Positions 17,150 to 25,043 of a DNA stretch of 32,027 nucleotides are shown here, in pieces (within the stretch, counting starts at the first letter, position 1; each line of letters opens with the position of its first letter). Location of the stretch: positions 1-32,027 of the forward strand of contig JAJTHN010000031.1 of the NCBI GenBank assembly GCA_021297895.1. Direction: 5' to 3'. The DNA comes from Phycisphaeraceae bacterium (GTDB lineage: Bacteria > Planctomycetota > Phycisphaerae > Phycisphaerales > UBA1924). Both the position numbers and the translations under genes were made by a program. The notes under the pieces are model-generated. The model was not told the origin of the DNA and made no database searches. It was given only the letters and a program-made list of their open reading frames with translations.

Positions 17150-18781
17150 ATGATCACGATCCCGATTCGTGGGGCGTTTGCTCTGGTTCTCTCGCTTCTG
17201 GTGACCGTCGGCGTCGCGTCGCCCGCTCAGGCGCAGACCGTGTTCCGCGTCACGCTCGCCCCGGGCGTTCTGGGCGATGCCCCGGTTGTCGCCGGGCGGC
17301 TCGTCGTCGCGCTGGCGCACGAGGACGCGAACATCTCAAGGCGTACCAGCCCGCTGGATGCCCCGTTCTGGGATGACCCTCAGCCGATCTTCGGCACCAC
17401 GGTGAGCATGAAGCCGGGCGAAGCCGTCATCGTCGATGATGCCGCGACGTCTTTCGCCAGCAAGCCCTCGGCCCTCAAGCCCGGGAGGTATCGGGCCGCG
17501 GCGTGGCTGGTCGCGAATCAGGCGACGAGCAAGTGGCGCGGCGTGCCGGGCAATGCGTACTCAGAAGTCGTGGAGTTCGTTGTCCCGGAGCCGCCGGGCG
17601 TGGGCGGGCCGGTCGATATCACCCTTGCGACCGCGACGCGCGAGCCCGAACGCCGATGGCGGCCGGGTCAGGTCGAGGAGTTCGTGGTGCGCGGCGCTCT
17701 GCTCTCGGCGTTTCATGGGCGAGAGGTGGTGCTCCGCGCGGGTGTGGTTCTTCCGGCGGGCGGCGTGCAGGAGGGTCGGCGGTACCCCGCGGTGTATCAC
17801 GTTCCGGGCTTCGGCGGACGGCACGATGAGGCCCTGAGCGTTCGGCGAGCCGTTGCCCGTGGCGATGGCGACCTGGACCGAAACGTGCTGCACATCTACC
17901 TCGATCCCGAGAGCCCCAACGGGCACACGCTCTTTGCCGACTCGGCCAACAACGGGCCGTGGAACCGCGCGCTGGTCGAGGAACTCATTCCCGCGCTGGA
18001 GAAGCAGTACCCGCTCATCAGCGAACCGACGGCCCGCGTGCTCCGCGGCCATTCCTCGGGCGGTTGGAGCGTCGTGTGGCTCGGCGTGAACAACCCGCAG
18101 ACCTTCGGCTTTGCGTGGAGCACGGCGCCGGACCCTGTCTGCTTCTCGTGGTTCCAACTCGTGGACATCTACCGCCGCGCGAACATGTTCGTGCCCGCTC
18201 CGGGCGAGCCTGTCGGGCCGGGTGATGCCGCCGGCGCCGACACGCCCAGTTATCGCCGCGGCGGGGCAATGAAAATGACCATCCGTCAGGAGGCGGGCGG
18301 CGAAGAAGTCCTCGGCCCCGACGCCACCAGTGGGCAGCAGTGGGCCAGTTGGCAGGCGGTCTTCGGCCCGCGCGATGATCGCGGGCGCATCGTCGAGCTC
18401 TTCGATCACGTCACAGGAGCGATCAACCCCGCGGTGCTCGATCACTACCGCGGCTACGACATCACGCACCTGCTCCGCACGCGCGGAGATGTGGTCGCCG
18501 ATCGGCTGATGAACCACGTGCGCATCATCGTGGGTGATGCCGACAACTTCTTTCTGGAACAGGCGTGCATGGCCCTGCGTGATGAGCTTCAGCCGCGAAT
18601 CGACGCGCGGCGCGCGAGCGGCAACACGCAGGAGGTGCCCGGCGGCGTGATCATCGTGCCGGGGCTGGATCACGGCAGCGTGTTCGGACATCCGAGCGTG
18701 CGTCGTATCCCCGCGGAAATGCTCGCGTACTTCCGTGCCGCGGGGCATGTCCCGCCGGCGGTCGATGAACCCAAGCCGTGA
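17150..18781 (+). CDS. Secreted alpha/beta-hydrolase (esterase-like)
   Basis: A 543-residue exported hydrolase of the EsterD/enterochelin-esterase-like alpha/beta class. A signal peptide is at 1-29 (hydrophobic core about 9-21, cleavage likely after A-Q-A). Residues 30-160 are a beta-rich N-terminal domain. The hydrolase domain begins near 190. The nucleophile elbow is G300-H-S302-S-G304, the acid is likely D463 or D465 in G-D-A-D-N-F, and the His is H508 in G-L-D-H-G-S. Residues 345-420 form a large insertion after the nucleophile that may act as a lid. The substrate is unknown; esterified plant or algal polysaccharides are a reasonable guess for this lifestyle. Only 10 nt separate it from the convergent pyrE. 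Confidence 0.85.
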   Translation: MITIPIRGAFALVLSLLVTVGVASPAQAQTVFRVTLAPGVLGDAPVVAGRLVVALAHEDANISRRTSPLDAPFWDDPQPIFGTTVSMKPGEAVIVDDAATSFASKPSALKPGRYRAAAWLVANQATSKWRGVPGNAYSEVVEFVVPEPPGVGGPVDITLATATREPERRWRPGQVEEFVVRGALLSAFHGREVVLRAGVVLPAGGVQEGRRYPAVYHVPGFGGRHDEALSVRRAVARGDGDLDRNVLHIYLDPESPNGHTLFADSANNGPWNRALVEELIPALEKQYPLISEPTARVLRGHSSGGWSVVWLGVNNPQTFGFAWSTAPDPVCFSWFQLVDIYRRANMFVPAPGEPVGPGDAAGADTPSYRRGGAMKMTIRQEAGGEEVLGPDATSGQQWASWQAVFGPRDDRGRIVELFDHVTGAINPAVLDHYRGYDITHLLRTRGDVVADRLMNHVRIIVGDADNFFLEQACMALRDELQPRIDARRASGNTQEVPGGVIIVPGLDHGSVFGHPSVRRIPAEMLAYFRAAGHVPPAVDEPKP

Positions 18782-18791
18782 GGCGAGCGGC

Positions 18792-19361
18792 TCAGGCTTC
18801 GATGCCCAGGTCGGCCTTTGTCAGCAGTGATTCGAAGTGAACGCCGGCGTGGGCGAAGGCCTGTGCCGCGCCCTCCTGCCGATCGATGACGGCGATGACG
18901 CCGAGCACCTTTGCGCCAGCGTCGGTGAGGATCTTTACGCCCTCGAGCGCCTGGCCGCCGGTGGTGGCGACGTCTTCGACGAAGATCACGTGCTCTCCCG
19001 GCACGAGTTGGCCTTCCATCTGCTTGGCGGTGCCGTAGTCCTTTTTGGCGTTGCGGACGAAGATGCACGGGATGCCGGTGGCCATGCACGCGGTTGTGAC
19101 CAGTGGGATGCCGCCAAGTTCCGCACCGGCCAGGCGATGAACGGGCAAGCCCGCGGCGGCACCGATGGCCCGGATGCGCTGGGCGAAGAGCAGCCCAAGG
19201 CCGCGGAGGATTTCCGGACGCGTGCTGAAGAGGTACTTGTCGATGTAGTAGGTGCTGGTGCGGCCTGAGCGGAGCGTGAAGTTGCCGCGGAGCACGCACG
19301 CGGAAGCAACCTGACGGGCCAACTCTGCCCGGTTGAGTTCGGTGGTCGGGGCGGTGGTCAT
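18792..19361 (-). CDS. pyrE: Orotate phosphoribosyltransferase
   Basis: PyrE joins orotate to PRPP to form OMP in pyrimidine synthesis. The product is 189 residues. The substrate-side motif G-N-F-T-L-R-S-G-R-T-S-T-Y-Y-I-D-K (26-42) is typical of bacterial PyrE. The PRPP-binding loop is V-I-F-V-E-D-V-A-T-T-G-G-Q (125-137), and the flexible catalytic loop with K-K-D-Y-G-T-A-K lies at 106-113. The start at 19361 gives the usual length; the frame stays open upstream without character. TACACT lies 6 nt before the ATG on this strand. No other pyr gene is in the window. An unusual AT-rich palindrome lies about 100 nt upstream. Confidence 0.95.
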   Translation of the reverse strand: MTTAPTTELNRAELARQVASACVLRGNFTLRSGRTSTYYIDKYLFSTRPEILRGLGLLFAQRIRAIGAAAGLPVHRLAGAELGGIPLVTTACMATGIPCIFVRNAKKDYGTAKQMEGQLVPGEHVIFVEDVATTGGQALEGVKILTDAGAKVLGVIAVIDRQEGAAQAFAHAGVHFESLLTKADLGIEA

Positions 19362-19367
19362 GAGCGG

Positions 19368-19373
19368 AGTGTA
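19368..19373 (-). promoter_or_regulatory. -10-like element, probable leaderless promoter of pyrE
   Basis: On the minus strand TACACT, preceded by CG, stands 6 nt (CCGCTC) before the ATG at 19361. No SD is present. Confidence 0.45.
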
Positions 19374-19458
19374 CGAGCCGCCCGGCCGGGTCCGAGAGCG
19401 ACCTGGAGCTGAGAGGCCGGGCGCGCAAAACCGGCATAAGCACCTACGAGGGCGGCGA

Positions 19459-19490
19459 GAATTGCAAAGGATTTGCAATGCTTTGAATTC
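19459..19490. promoter_or_regulatory. AT-rich palindrome, candidate operator
   Basis: ATTGCAAA (19461-19468) and TTTGCAAT (19472-19479) form a perfect 8-bp inverted repeat around GGA. A second, nested imperfect pair flanks it: GAATTGCAAAG (19459-19469) and CTTTGAATTC (19481-19490). It is an island of A+T in very G+C-rich DNA, midway between the divergent pyrE and PEP-CTERM-like genes, and ends seven bases upstream of a possible -35 (TTGCCG, 19497-19502). Confidence 0.5.
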
Positions 19491-19496
19491 GGGGGT

Positions 19497-19524
19497 TTGC
19501 CGTGCCGCAATAGGGGAGTACCAT
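19497..19524 (+). promoter_or_regulatory. Candidate promoter of the PEP-CTERM-like gene
   Basis: TTGCCG (19497-19502) and TACCAT (19519-19524, preceded by G) are separated by 16 nt. Transcription would start near 19531, giving a leader of about 56 nt that contains the GAGAGA sequence just before the ATG. Confidence 0.35.
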
Positions 19525-19586
19525 AGGACGCGGGCAAGAGGCGGCCTGCGAGGCTGAGATTTGCTCGGACAATTCTGACGAGAGAG

Positions 19587-20261
19587 ATGGACTCACAGTT
19601 TTTGTGCGTTGCGGCGGTCGCCGCTGTTTCCATGGTCGGCTCGGCAATGGGCGCGACTACGGTTTCGCCCTTGGCCGGCGGTGATGCCGCGTTCAATGCG
19701 CTGACGAACAACGGCACGCTCGAGCGTGCGGTGGTGGAGGCTCGCATCGGTGACTCGCCCGCGGGCGGCACGTGGGAGCAGGCGATCTGGAAGCTGGGCG
19801 CGGTGGGCCAGCCCCAGACCAGCGGGCAGTTCGCGTGGACCAGCGGCGTGCTCGTTCCGTTCACGTTCGCGTTCGACGGTGCGTCGACTGTGACGTTCTC
19901 GCTCGGTTCTTCGACGCAGACGTGGAACGCCGTTGAGGGTTCCTTCACGGACATCTTCGTCTGCGTCCGTTCGACGAGCAACTCGTCCATCGCGCTGACG
20001 CAGATGAGCGTCAGCGGCTTGGGTGCGATCGCCGATCTGACCAGCAGCGGCGCGGTCCCGGCCGCGTATCTGCGCATCAGCAACACCAACGCCTTCGGTG
20101 CAGTGAGCATAAGCGGGCAGATGGAACTGTCCTGGACCGGCCAGCGGCCGAACGGCTCGGGTCTTGCGGCGCAGATCAAGTTCAGCAACATTCCGACGCC
20201 CGGCGCGGCGGCGGTGCTGGGTCTGGCGGGGCTGGTCGCGACGCGTCGTCGTCGCGCCTGA
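19587..20261 (+). CDS. Secreted protein with PEP-CTERM-like sorting tail
   Basis: A 224-residue exported protein. A signal peptide is at 1-22 (M-D-S-Q-F-L-C-V-A-A-V-A-A-V-S-M-V-G-S-A-M-G, cleavage likely after A-M-G). Residues 23-195 form a beta-rich, Ser/Thr/Gly-rich domain with W-E-Q-A-I-W-K-L and F-T-F-A-F-D-G segments, resembling the short single-domain proteins that carry such tails. The C-terminus I-P-T-P-G-A-A-A-V-L-G-L-A-G-L-V-A-T-R-R-R-R-A has the three parts of a PEP-CTERM-like signal (Pro motif, hydrophobic helix, basic end), which an exosortase or similar enzyme would process at the envelope. Function beyond surface display is unknown. It is monocistronic, followed by a strong hairpin. 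Confidence 0.82.
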   Translation: MDSQFLCVAAVAAVSMVGSAMGATTVSPLAGGDAAFNALTNNGTLERAVVEARIGDSPAGGTWEQAIWKLGAVGQPQTSGQFAWTSGVLVPFTFAFDGASTVTFSLGSSTQTWNAVEGSFTDIFVCVRSTSNSSIALTQMSVSGLGAIADLTSSGAVPAAYLRISNTNAFGAVSISGQMELSWTGQRPNGSGLAAQIKFSNIPTPGAAAVLGLAGLVATRRRRA

Positions 20262-20300
20262 ATCTGAGCGGACGGAAACCTTCGGGTAGAATCGAACCAG

Positions 20301-20347
20301 CCGCCGTCGGCCGCGCATCCGGACAAGGGGTACGCGGCCGGCGGCGG
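20301..20347 (+). terminator. Possible intrinsic terminator after the PEP-CTERM-like gene
   Basis: CCGCCGTCGGCCGCG (20301-20315) pairs with CGCGGCCGGCGGCGG (20333-20347) with a single wobble-type mismatch, over a 17-nt loop. The tract after it (GGTTCATTT) is only weakly T-rich, so termination strength is uncertain. Confidence 0.5.
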
Positions 20348-20389
20348 CGGTTCATTTGGCCCGCATGCCGATGCGCGCGTGAGATCGTG

Positions 20390-20395
20390 TACGCT
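20390..20395 (+). promoter_or_regulatory. -10-like element of the kinase gene
   Basis: TACGCT preceded by GTG. Transcription would start near 20402, about 36 nt before the ATG at 20438, leaving the SD-like GGAGGG (20420-20425) in the leader. Confidence 0.3.
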
Positions 20396-20437
20396 TGCCG
20401 GGCGTGGAGTCACGCCATCGGAGGGCTCGCCGCGGCG

Positions 20438-22570
20438 ATGAGCGAGAAGACCGTCAGCCTGTTCAGCGCCAAGACCGCCAGTTTGGGCGGCGGCGTATCG
20501 GCATCGCTGGAGATTCCCGCGCGGCTTGGGCCCGTGGTGCTGCTGCGTGCGCTCGGCGAGGGCGGCATGGGCGTGGTGTGGCTCGGCCGGCACGAACTTC
20601 TCAACAAACTCGTGGCGGTCAAGTTTCTTCTTGCCCAGCGAACGAGCGTTGACAGCCCCGAGTTTGCGATGTTCATCGAGGGCGCACGGGCCGCGGCGAA
20701 CGTTCGGCACGATTCTCTCAACCCCGTGCTGCACGCCGACGCGGTCGAGGGCGTTCCGTATCTGGTGCTGGACTACATCGACGGGCCATCGGTCTCGGCG
20801 CTGGTGCGTCGGCACGGCGCGCTGCCCGCGGCGGTTGCGGGAGCGGTGGTGCTGCAGGCGTGCGAGGGCGTTAGCGAGCTACACGCAAAGGATGTCGTGC
20901 ACCGCGACCTGAAGCCCTCGAACCTGATGATCGAGCAGAGCGGTCGCGTGGTCGTGACGGACTTCGGGCTCGCGTGCGTGAAGCCCGCTGGGCGTGTCGG
21001 ACAAGGTGCGACCATCGGCACCCCGGCGTACATGGCGCCGGAGATGTTCGACGGAACGATCTCGCCCCGTACCGACGTTTACGCCCTCGGCGTGACGCTG
21101 TTCGAGCTGCTCACCGGTGATGTGCCTTTCCGTGGCAAGGTCGATGAGCTCCGGGTCATGCACAGCGATCGCGAACTGCCGATCGCGCCGATGGGTGAGC
21201 GCGGCGTGCCCGAGGCGCTGCGCGAGGTGGTCATGCGCCTGGCCAACAAGAACGCGCTGTATCGCCCGAAGACCGCGCGTCACGCGGGGGATGTGCTGCG
21301 CGAAGCGATGGAGCGGGCGGGACTGCGCCCCGCGCCGCTGAGCACACTCCAAGCTCTGGCAAGCGGCGCGGCGATGACCGCTGGCGCCGATGGACGTGTG
21401 AGCATCGTCGCCGGCAGCCGGGTTGCGGGCGAGGGTGGGTTGGACGCGATGCTCGCCCGGGGGGGCGACGTGACGCTGGCGACCCCTTCGGCCAACACGC
21501 CGGGGTCCGGCGGCAACGCGACACCGGGCACATTCGCGAGTGCGCCCGGTGGTGGCGCCGGCGGGGTCACGCCGGGGTACTACGACGTGTTGCGGACCAT
21601 GGCCGAGACGCGACGCGAGGGGCGGCCGGGTGATCGAGCGACTCCGGGCGGCGGGATTGATGGCCGAACGGCCGCGGGAGCAGGAGCGAGCGGGGATGGC
21701 GCATCGCGGGGCGACCTCGGCGGGTCCGGCGAAGTTCAGCGCATCGGCGCGGATGCACCCGTGATGGCCGCCGCGACCACGGCAGGCGGCCGCGGCTTGC
21801 CGCTGGCGGCGCCGAAGTTGGCGCCGGGCGGAGCGATGCGAGCGTGGGGGCTGGGCGCGTCGGTTGGCACCGTGGTGATGGTCGCGGGCGTGCTGATCGC
21901 CGAAGCGAGCGCGATCCGGTGGGCGTTGCTGTGGCTGCACGGCGTGCTCTCGCAGTCACAGGTGATCGGCGATGAAACGCCGACGCTGCTCGCGGGCGTG
22001 AGTGTTCCTGGCGAGTTGCCGATGTGGATCCAGGGCACGGTTCGCGTGGTGGTGTGGTTGGCGATCGCGCCGATTGCGCTGTACGTCGGGGTGCGTGTCA
22101 CTCGGGTATTCGGGCTCGCGCGGCTGGCACCGCGGCAGACGCCGCGGTGTGGCTGGTGCGGGAATGAGATCGGCGAGACGGCCACCGTGTGTCCTTCGTG
22201 CCGCGTGTCGCTCGACGCGGTCGATGCCGATGGCGAGGACCCGCCGGATCTGCGGCTTGGCGCTCGCCTCTCACGTGCGGCGTGGGGGTTGGGCGTGCTC
22301 GCGTGCGTCGGGCTTCTCACGCTGGTGATTGCGCTGCTGACCGGTGCGAGCGCTGTGTGGAATGAAGGCCTCACGATCCGCCCGCTGTTGGTCTGTGTGC
22401 TGCTGACGCTGCCCATGATTGCCGCGGCGGTCGGGGTTTATGTGCTGCAGGCGTGTGCGACGCTGCACCTGCGCGGGCGGACACACTGTCCCCGCTGCGG
22501 TCGTGCGCGAGCGGTGGGGGCGGAGGTCGCGATCAGGGATCGCGCAGCGGGCGACTGTCGGTGTGCTTGA
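20438..22570 (+). CDS. Membrane Ser/Thr protein kinase with C-terminal zinc ribbons
   Basis: A 710-residue Hanks-type kinase. The kinase domain covers about 30-290: Gly-rich loop G-E-G-G-M-G (40-45), ATP Lys K62, catalytic loop H155-R-D-L-K-P-S-N162, D175-F-G177, and M-A-P-E (199-202) as the activation-segment end. Residues 300-465 are a Gly/Ala/Thr-rich disordered linker. Four membrane spans follow (about 472-493, 530-552, 614-637 and 650-671). Between spans two and three sits a zinc ribbon with C571-x-x-C574 and C585-x-x-C588, and after the last span another C684-x-x-C687 with C707 and C709 near the end. The kinase would be cytosolic and N-terminal. The start at 20438 has GGAGGG upstream; an ATG at 20387 would overlap the -10-like box. 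It converges on the ion-channel gene with a 24-nt gap. Confidence 0.9.
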   Translation: MSEKTVSLFSAKTASLGGGVSASLEIPARLGPVVLLRALGEGGMGVVWLGRHELLNKLVAVKFLLAQRTSVDSPEFAMFIEGARAAANVRHDSLNPVLHADAVEGVPYLVLDYIDGPSVSALVRRHGALPAAVAGAVVLQACEGVSELHAKDVVHRDLKPSNLMIEQSGRVVVTDFGLACVKPAGRVGQGATIGTPAYMAPEMFDGTISPRTDVYALGVTLFELLTGDVPFRGKVDELRVMHSDRELPIAPMGERGVPEALREVVMRLANKNALYRPKTARHAGDVLREAMERAGLRPAPLSTLQALASGAAMTAGADGRVSIVAGSRVAGEGGLDAMLARGGDVTLATPSANTPGSGGNATPGTFASAPGGGAGGVTPGYYDVLRTMAETRREGRPGDRATPGGGIDGRTAAGAGASGDGASRGDLGGSGEVQRIGADAPVMAAATTAGGRGLPLAAPKLAPGGAMRAWGLGASVGTVVMVAGVLIAEASAIRWALLWLHGVLSQSQVIGDETPTLLAGVSVPGELPMWIQGTVRVVVWLAIAPIALYVGVRVTRVFGLARLAPRQTPRCGWCGNEIGETATVCPSCRVSLDAVDADGEDPPDLRLGARLSRAAWGLGVLACVGLLTLVIALLTGASAVWNEGLTIRPLLVCVLLTLPMIAAAVGVYVLQACATLHLRGRTHCPRCGRARAVGAEVAIRDRAAGDCRCA

Positions 22571-22594
22571 TGACGGCCACCCGGGCGAACGGGT

Positions 22595-23410
22595 TCATGG
22601 AACATCGCCGCGCTTGCGGGCGCGGAGGATCTGCTGGACTTCATCGATGAGTTGCGCGAGGCGCTCGTCGCTGGCATCGAGCTTGGAGTGTCGGTTGCGC
22701 TCGACCTCCTGGACCTCTTGGTAGTTGTTGATGATCGCGCCGACGATCAGGTTGATCAGGATGAAGGTGCCGATGATGATCCACGAGACGTAGAAAATGG
22801 TGATGAACCAGCGTGTGGCCTTGACATCGTCGTAAGCCTCGTAGCGAAGCTGGGTCCAGTCGTCGCCGGTGAGGATGCGAAAGAGCGTAAAGAGCGATTC
22901 GTGCAGCGATCCCCAGTACTGCGGCTGGTACTGGCCGAAGAGCTTGAAGCCCATGACCGCGAAGATGTAGAAGAGCAGGATCGCGAGCATCGCGATCCAC
23001 TTCATGCTCGCCACGCTCTTGAGCAGGACCTCGACGATCAGGCGCAGTTCGCGGATCGAGCGAACGAGCCGGAAGATCCGCAGCACACGCAGAATCCGCA
23101 GCACCGGGGCCATGGGTCCGAGCGCGCCCAGAAGCGCCTCGGGCACCAGCGCCGCGGCGACGATCACGATGTCGAATATGTTCCAGCCGTCGCGGAAGAA
23201 CTCGCGCGTGCTCGAGCGTCCGAGAAAGCGCATCACGATCTCCACGATGAAGAATGCGGTGCAGACCTTGACCAGCAGCGCCAGGATGCCCGCCGCGTCG
23301 CTGCCCTTGGTGGCATAGGTCTCCGCGCCGAGCAGGACCGCGTTGAAGAGCACCACCGACATCGAGATCGCGTTGAAGCGACGACCCTCGACCAACTCAC
23401 GCATGTTCAT
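22595..23410 (-). CDS. Voltage-gated cation channel with calcium-type filter
   Basis: A 271-residue single-domain (six-span) channel of the NaChBac/NavAb type, working as a tetramer in the inner membrane. S1 is about 13-31, S2 43-63, S3 75-93. S4 carries Arg at every third position (R105, R108, R111, R114, R117, R120), so it should sense voltage. S5 is about 136-159 and S6 202-228. The pore loop reads T-L-F-R-I-L-T181-G-D183-D184-W185, where sodium channels of this type have T-L-E-S-W. The C-terminal 245-266 is a likely coiled coil. The start at 23410 is supported by GGAGG 6 nt upstream, and a minus-strand TACCAT (23457-23462) may be the -10 box. It is divergent from an RsbU-like phosphatase. 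Confidence 0.9.
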   Translation of the reverse strand: MNMRELVEGRRFNAISMSVVLFNAVLLGAETYATKGSDAAGILALLVKVCTAFFIVEIVMRFLGRSSTREFFRDGWNIFDIVIVAAALVPEALLGALGPMAPVLRILRVLRIFRLVRSIRELRLIVEVLLKSVASMKWIAMLAILLFYIFAVMGFKLFGQYQPQYWGSLHESLFTLFRILTGDDWTQLRYEAYDDVKATRWFITIFYVSWIIIGTFILINLIVGAIINNYQEVQEVERNRHSKLDASDERLAQLIDEVQQILRARKRGDVP

Positions 23411-23755
23411 GCATCGCCTCCGTAGTTCCCGCGGCTTCTCGGACGCGGGGAGGCCGATGGTACGGGCTCCGCTCGGCGTCCGCGCCCCGAGAAGCTGACG
23501 GGCAGAGCGTTCGCCGACCGCGGGCGCGTGAACCTGGCGCACATCTGCGGCCGCCCGATCGGCGGGAGTAGCGGAGTTCGTGTTTGCGGGCGGATGCCGC
23601 CCCTTTGCGCGTCGATACACCAACTCGGCGCTCGGTGCGCCGAGGGAGCGCTCACGATCGACACGCACGCACACCATCCGAACGGATCAGTCCTGCCGGC
23701 TTCGGCACGAGGCGCCGCCGCGCCCAGCGTCGTGCTCGGCGTCGGAGGTCGTGCC
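23411..23755. other. Divergent channel/phosphatase intergenic region
   Basis: A 345-nt gap. It holds the channel gene's leader (GGAGG on the minus strand) and a minus-strand -10-like TACCAT at 23457-23462. The phosphatase frame stays open back to 23528, but that extension (about 76 codons) has no SD and no domain character, so I read it as untranslated. No further sites are recognised. Confidence 0.45.
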
Positions 23756-24952
23756 ATGCTCAGCGCCGGCTGGTGGGCAGAGCGCGTAGGGCCGTGGTGG
23801 CCCGCCGCGTGCGCTCGTCCGAGCCTGCGCCCGTGGTCGCTGGAGGACCTGCTGGTCCGGCGTGACGCGATGGACTCGCTCGCATCGTGCGATGCGGCGG
23901 TCCTGATCTGCCGAGAGGAATCGGACCTTCGATCGCTTCTGCGCATCGCGGCGCACCTGCGCGAGCAGGGCCGCCCCGGGCTGGCGATCGTCGAGGCTTG
24001 GGCCAGCCCGTGGGCCCAGCGGCTCGGCGCTGCGGGGCTCATCGTCCTGCCCGCGCACAGCGAGCCCGGCGTTCTCGCGGGGATGCTCTGCGGCCTGGTC
24101 GCCAACGCCCGCTCACGGCGCGAACTCGAGGAGCAGGCCAGCACGAGCGACATTGTTCAGGCCCGCGCGCGATCGTGGCTGCGCCGAGTGGATGAGGAAC
24201 TCCACATGGCCGCGAAGATGCAGCGGGAAATGATCCCGCGCGAGCGCCCGGACCCGGGCGTGCTCGACGTCGGCGCGATCTTCCGCCCGCTTTGGCACGT
24301 CAGCGGCGACATCTACCGGTTCTGGCCCATGGGCGACGGGCGATGGGCCTTCATGATGGCCGATGCGATGGGTCACGGCGTCCGCGCGGCGATGGCCGTG
24401 ATGATCATCGCCCACGAACTCTGCCTGGATCACCTGCCGCATGACCGTACGCCGAGCGAAGCCCTCAAGCGGCTCAACGCGGCGATGTGCGATCATCCCA
24501 GCGAGGCGCTGCGCTTCGCAACGGCGATCTGCGGCACGATCGACCTGTCAACCGGCACGGTTGATGTCGCCGCCGCGGGCCATCCGCACCCGCTGCTGGT
24601 ACGCCACAGCCACGTGCGGCAGATCGAGCTGGACGGTCCGGTGCTCGGCGTGTTTCCCGATGCCGAGTTCGCCCAGAGCACCCTCACGCTCGTGCCCGAG
24701 GCGACGCTCATCGTGCACACCGATGGGCTCGAAGAGGCCTTCGGCTCTGTGCCCGCGAACCTCGGACACGATCAGCACGCCGAAGGGAACGCAACCGACC
24801 GCGCCCGCAGGGCGCTGCTGCGCTTCAGCGATGCGTCGCGACGGGTTCAGGATCAGCTTGATGAGCTCTCGACGGAACTCGATGACCAGTACGCCTCGCT
24901 CCATCGCAGCGATGATGTGACGGTTCTGGGCCTGCGCCGGTCGGAACGCTGA
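23756..24952 (+). CDS. RsbU/SpoIIE-type PP2C serine phosphatase
   Basis: A 398-residue protein phosphatase of the kind that controls anti-sigma-factor antagonists in partner switching. The start at 23756 is chosen for GGAGG (23744-23748) with a 7-nt spacer. Residues 28-115 look like a degenerate receiver domain (S-C-D-A-A-V-L-I-C-R and L-G-A-A-G-L-I-V-L-P present, phospho-acceptor Asp not evident). A helix at 118-155 with Q-R-E-M-I-P links to the catalytic domain (160-395). Metal-binding Asp positions are seen in S-G-D185-I-Y, D203-A-M-G-H-G, H-T-D323-G-L-E-E and D386-D-V-T-V. The usual G-G-D is S-G-D here. No anti-sigma or STAS partner is nearby. It converges on the secretion-platform operon. 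Confidence 0.88.
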   Translation: MLSAGWWAERVGPWWPAACARPSLRPWSLEDLLVRRDAMDSLASCDAAVLICREESDLRSLLRIAAHLREQGRPGLAIVEAWASPWAQRLGAAGLIVLPAHSEPGVLAGMLCGLVANARSRRELEEQASTSDIVQARARSWLRRVDEELHMAAKMQREMIPRERPDPGVLDVGAIFRPLWHVSGDIYRFWPMGDGRWAFMMADAMGHGVRAAMAVMIIAHELCLDHLPHDRTPSEALKRLNAAMCDHPSEALRFATAICGTIDLSTGTVDVAAAGHPHPLLVRHSHVRQIELDGPVLGVFPDAEFAQSTLTLVPEATLIVHTDGLEEAFGSVPANLGHDQHAEGNATDRARRALLRFSDASRRVQDQLDELSTELDDQYASLHRSDDVTVLGLRRSER

Positions 24953-25043
24953 GAGCAGAACTCAGTGCGGCGGTCGCATCGCGGCCCGTGAGGAAGTCAA
25001 CGCTACCGAGAAGCCCGGAACGGACCTGCGTAGCGGCGTGGGG

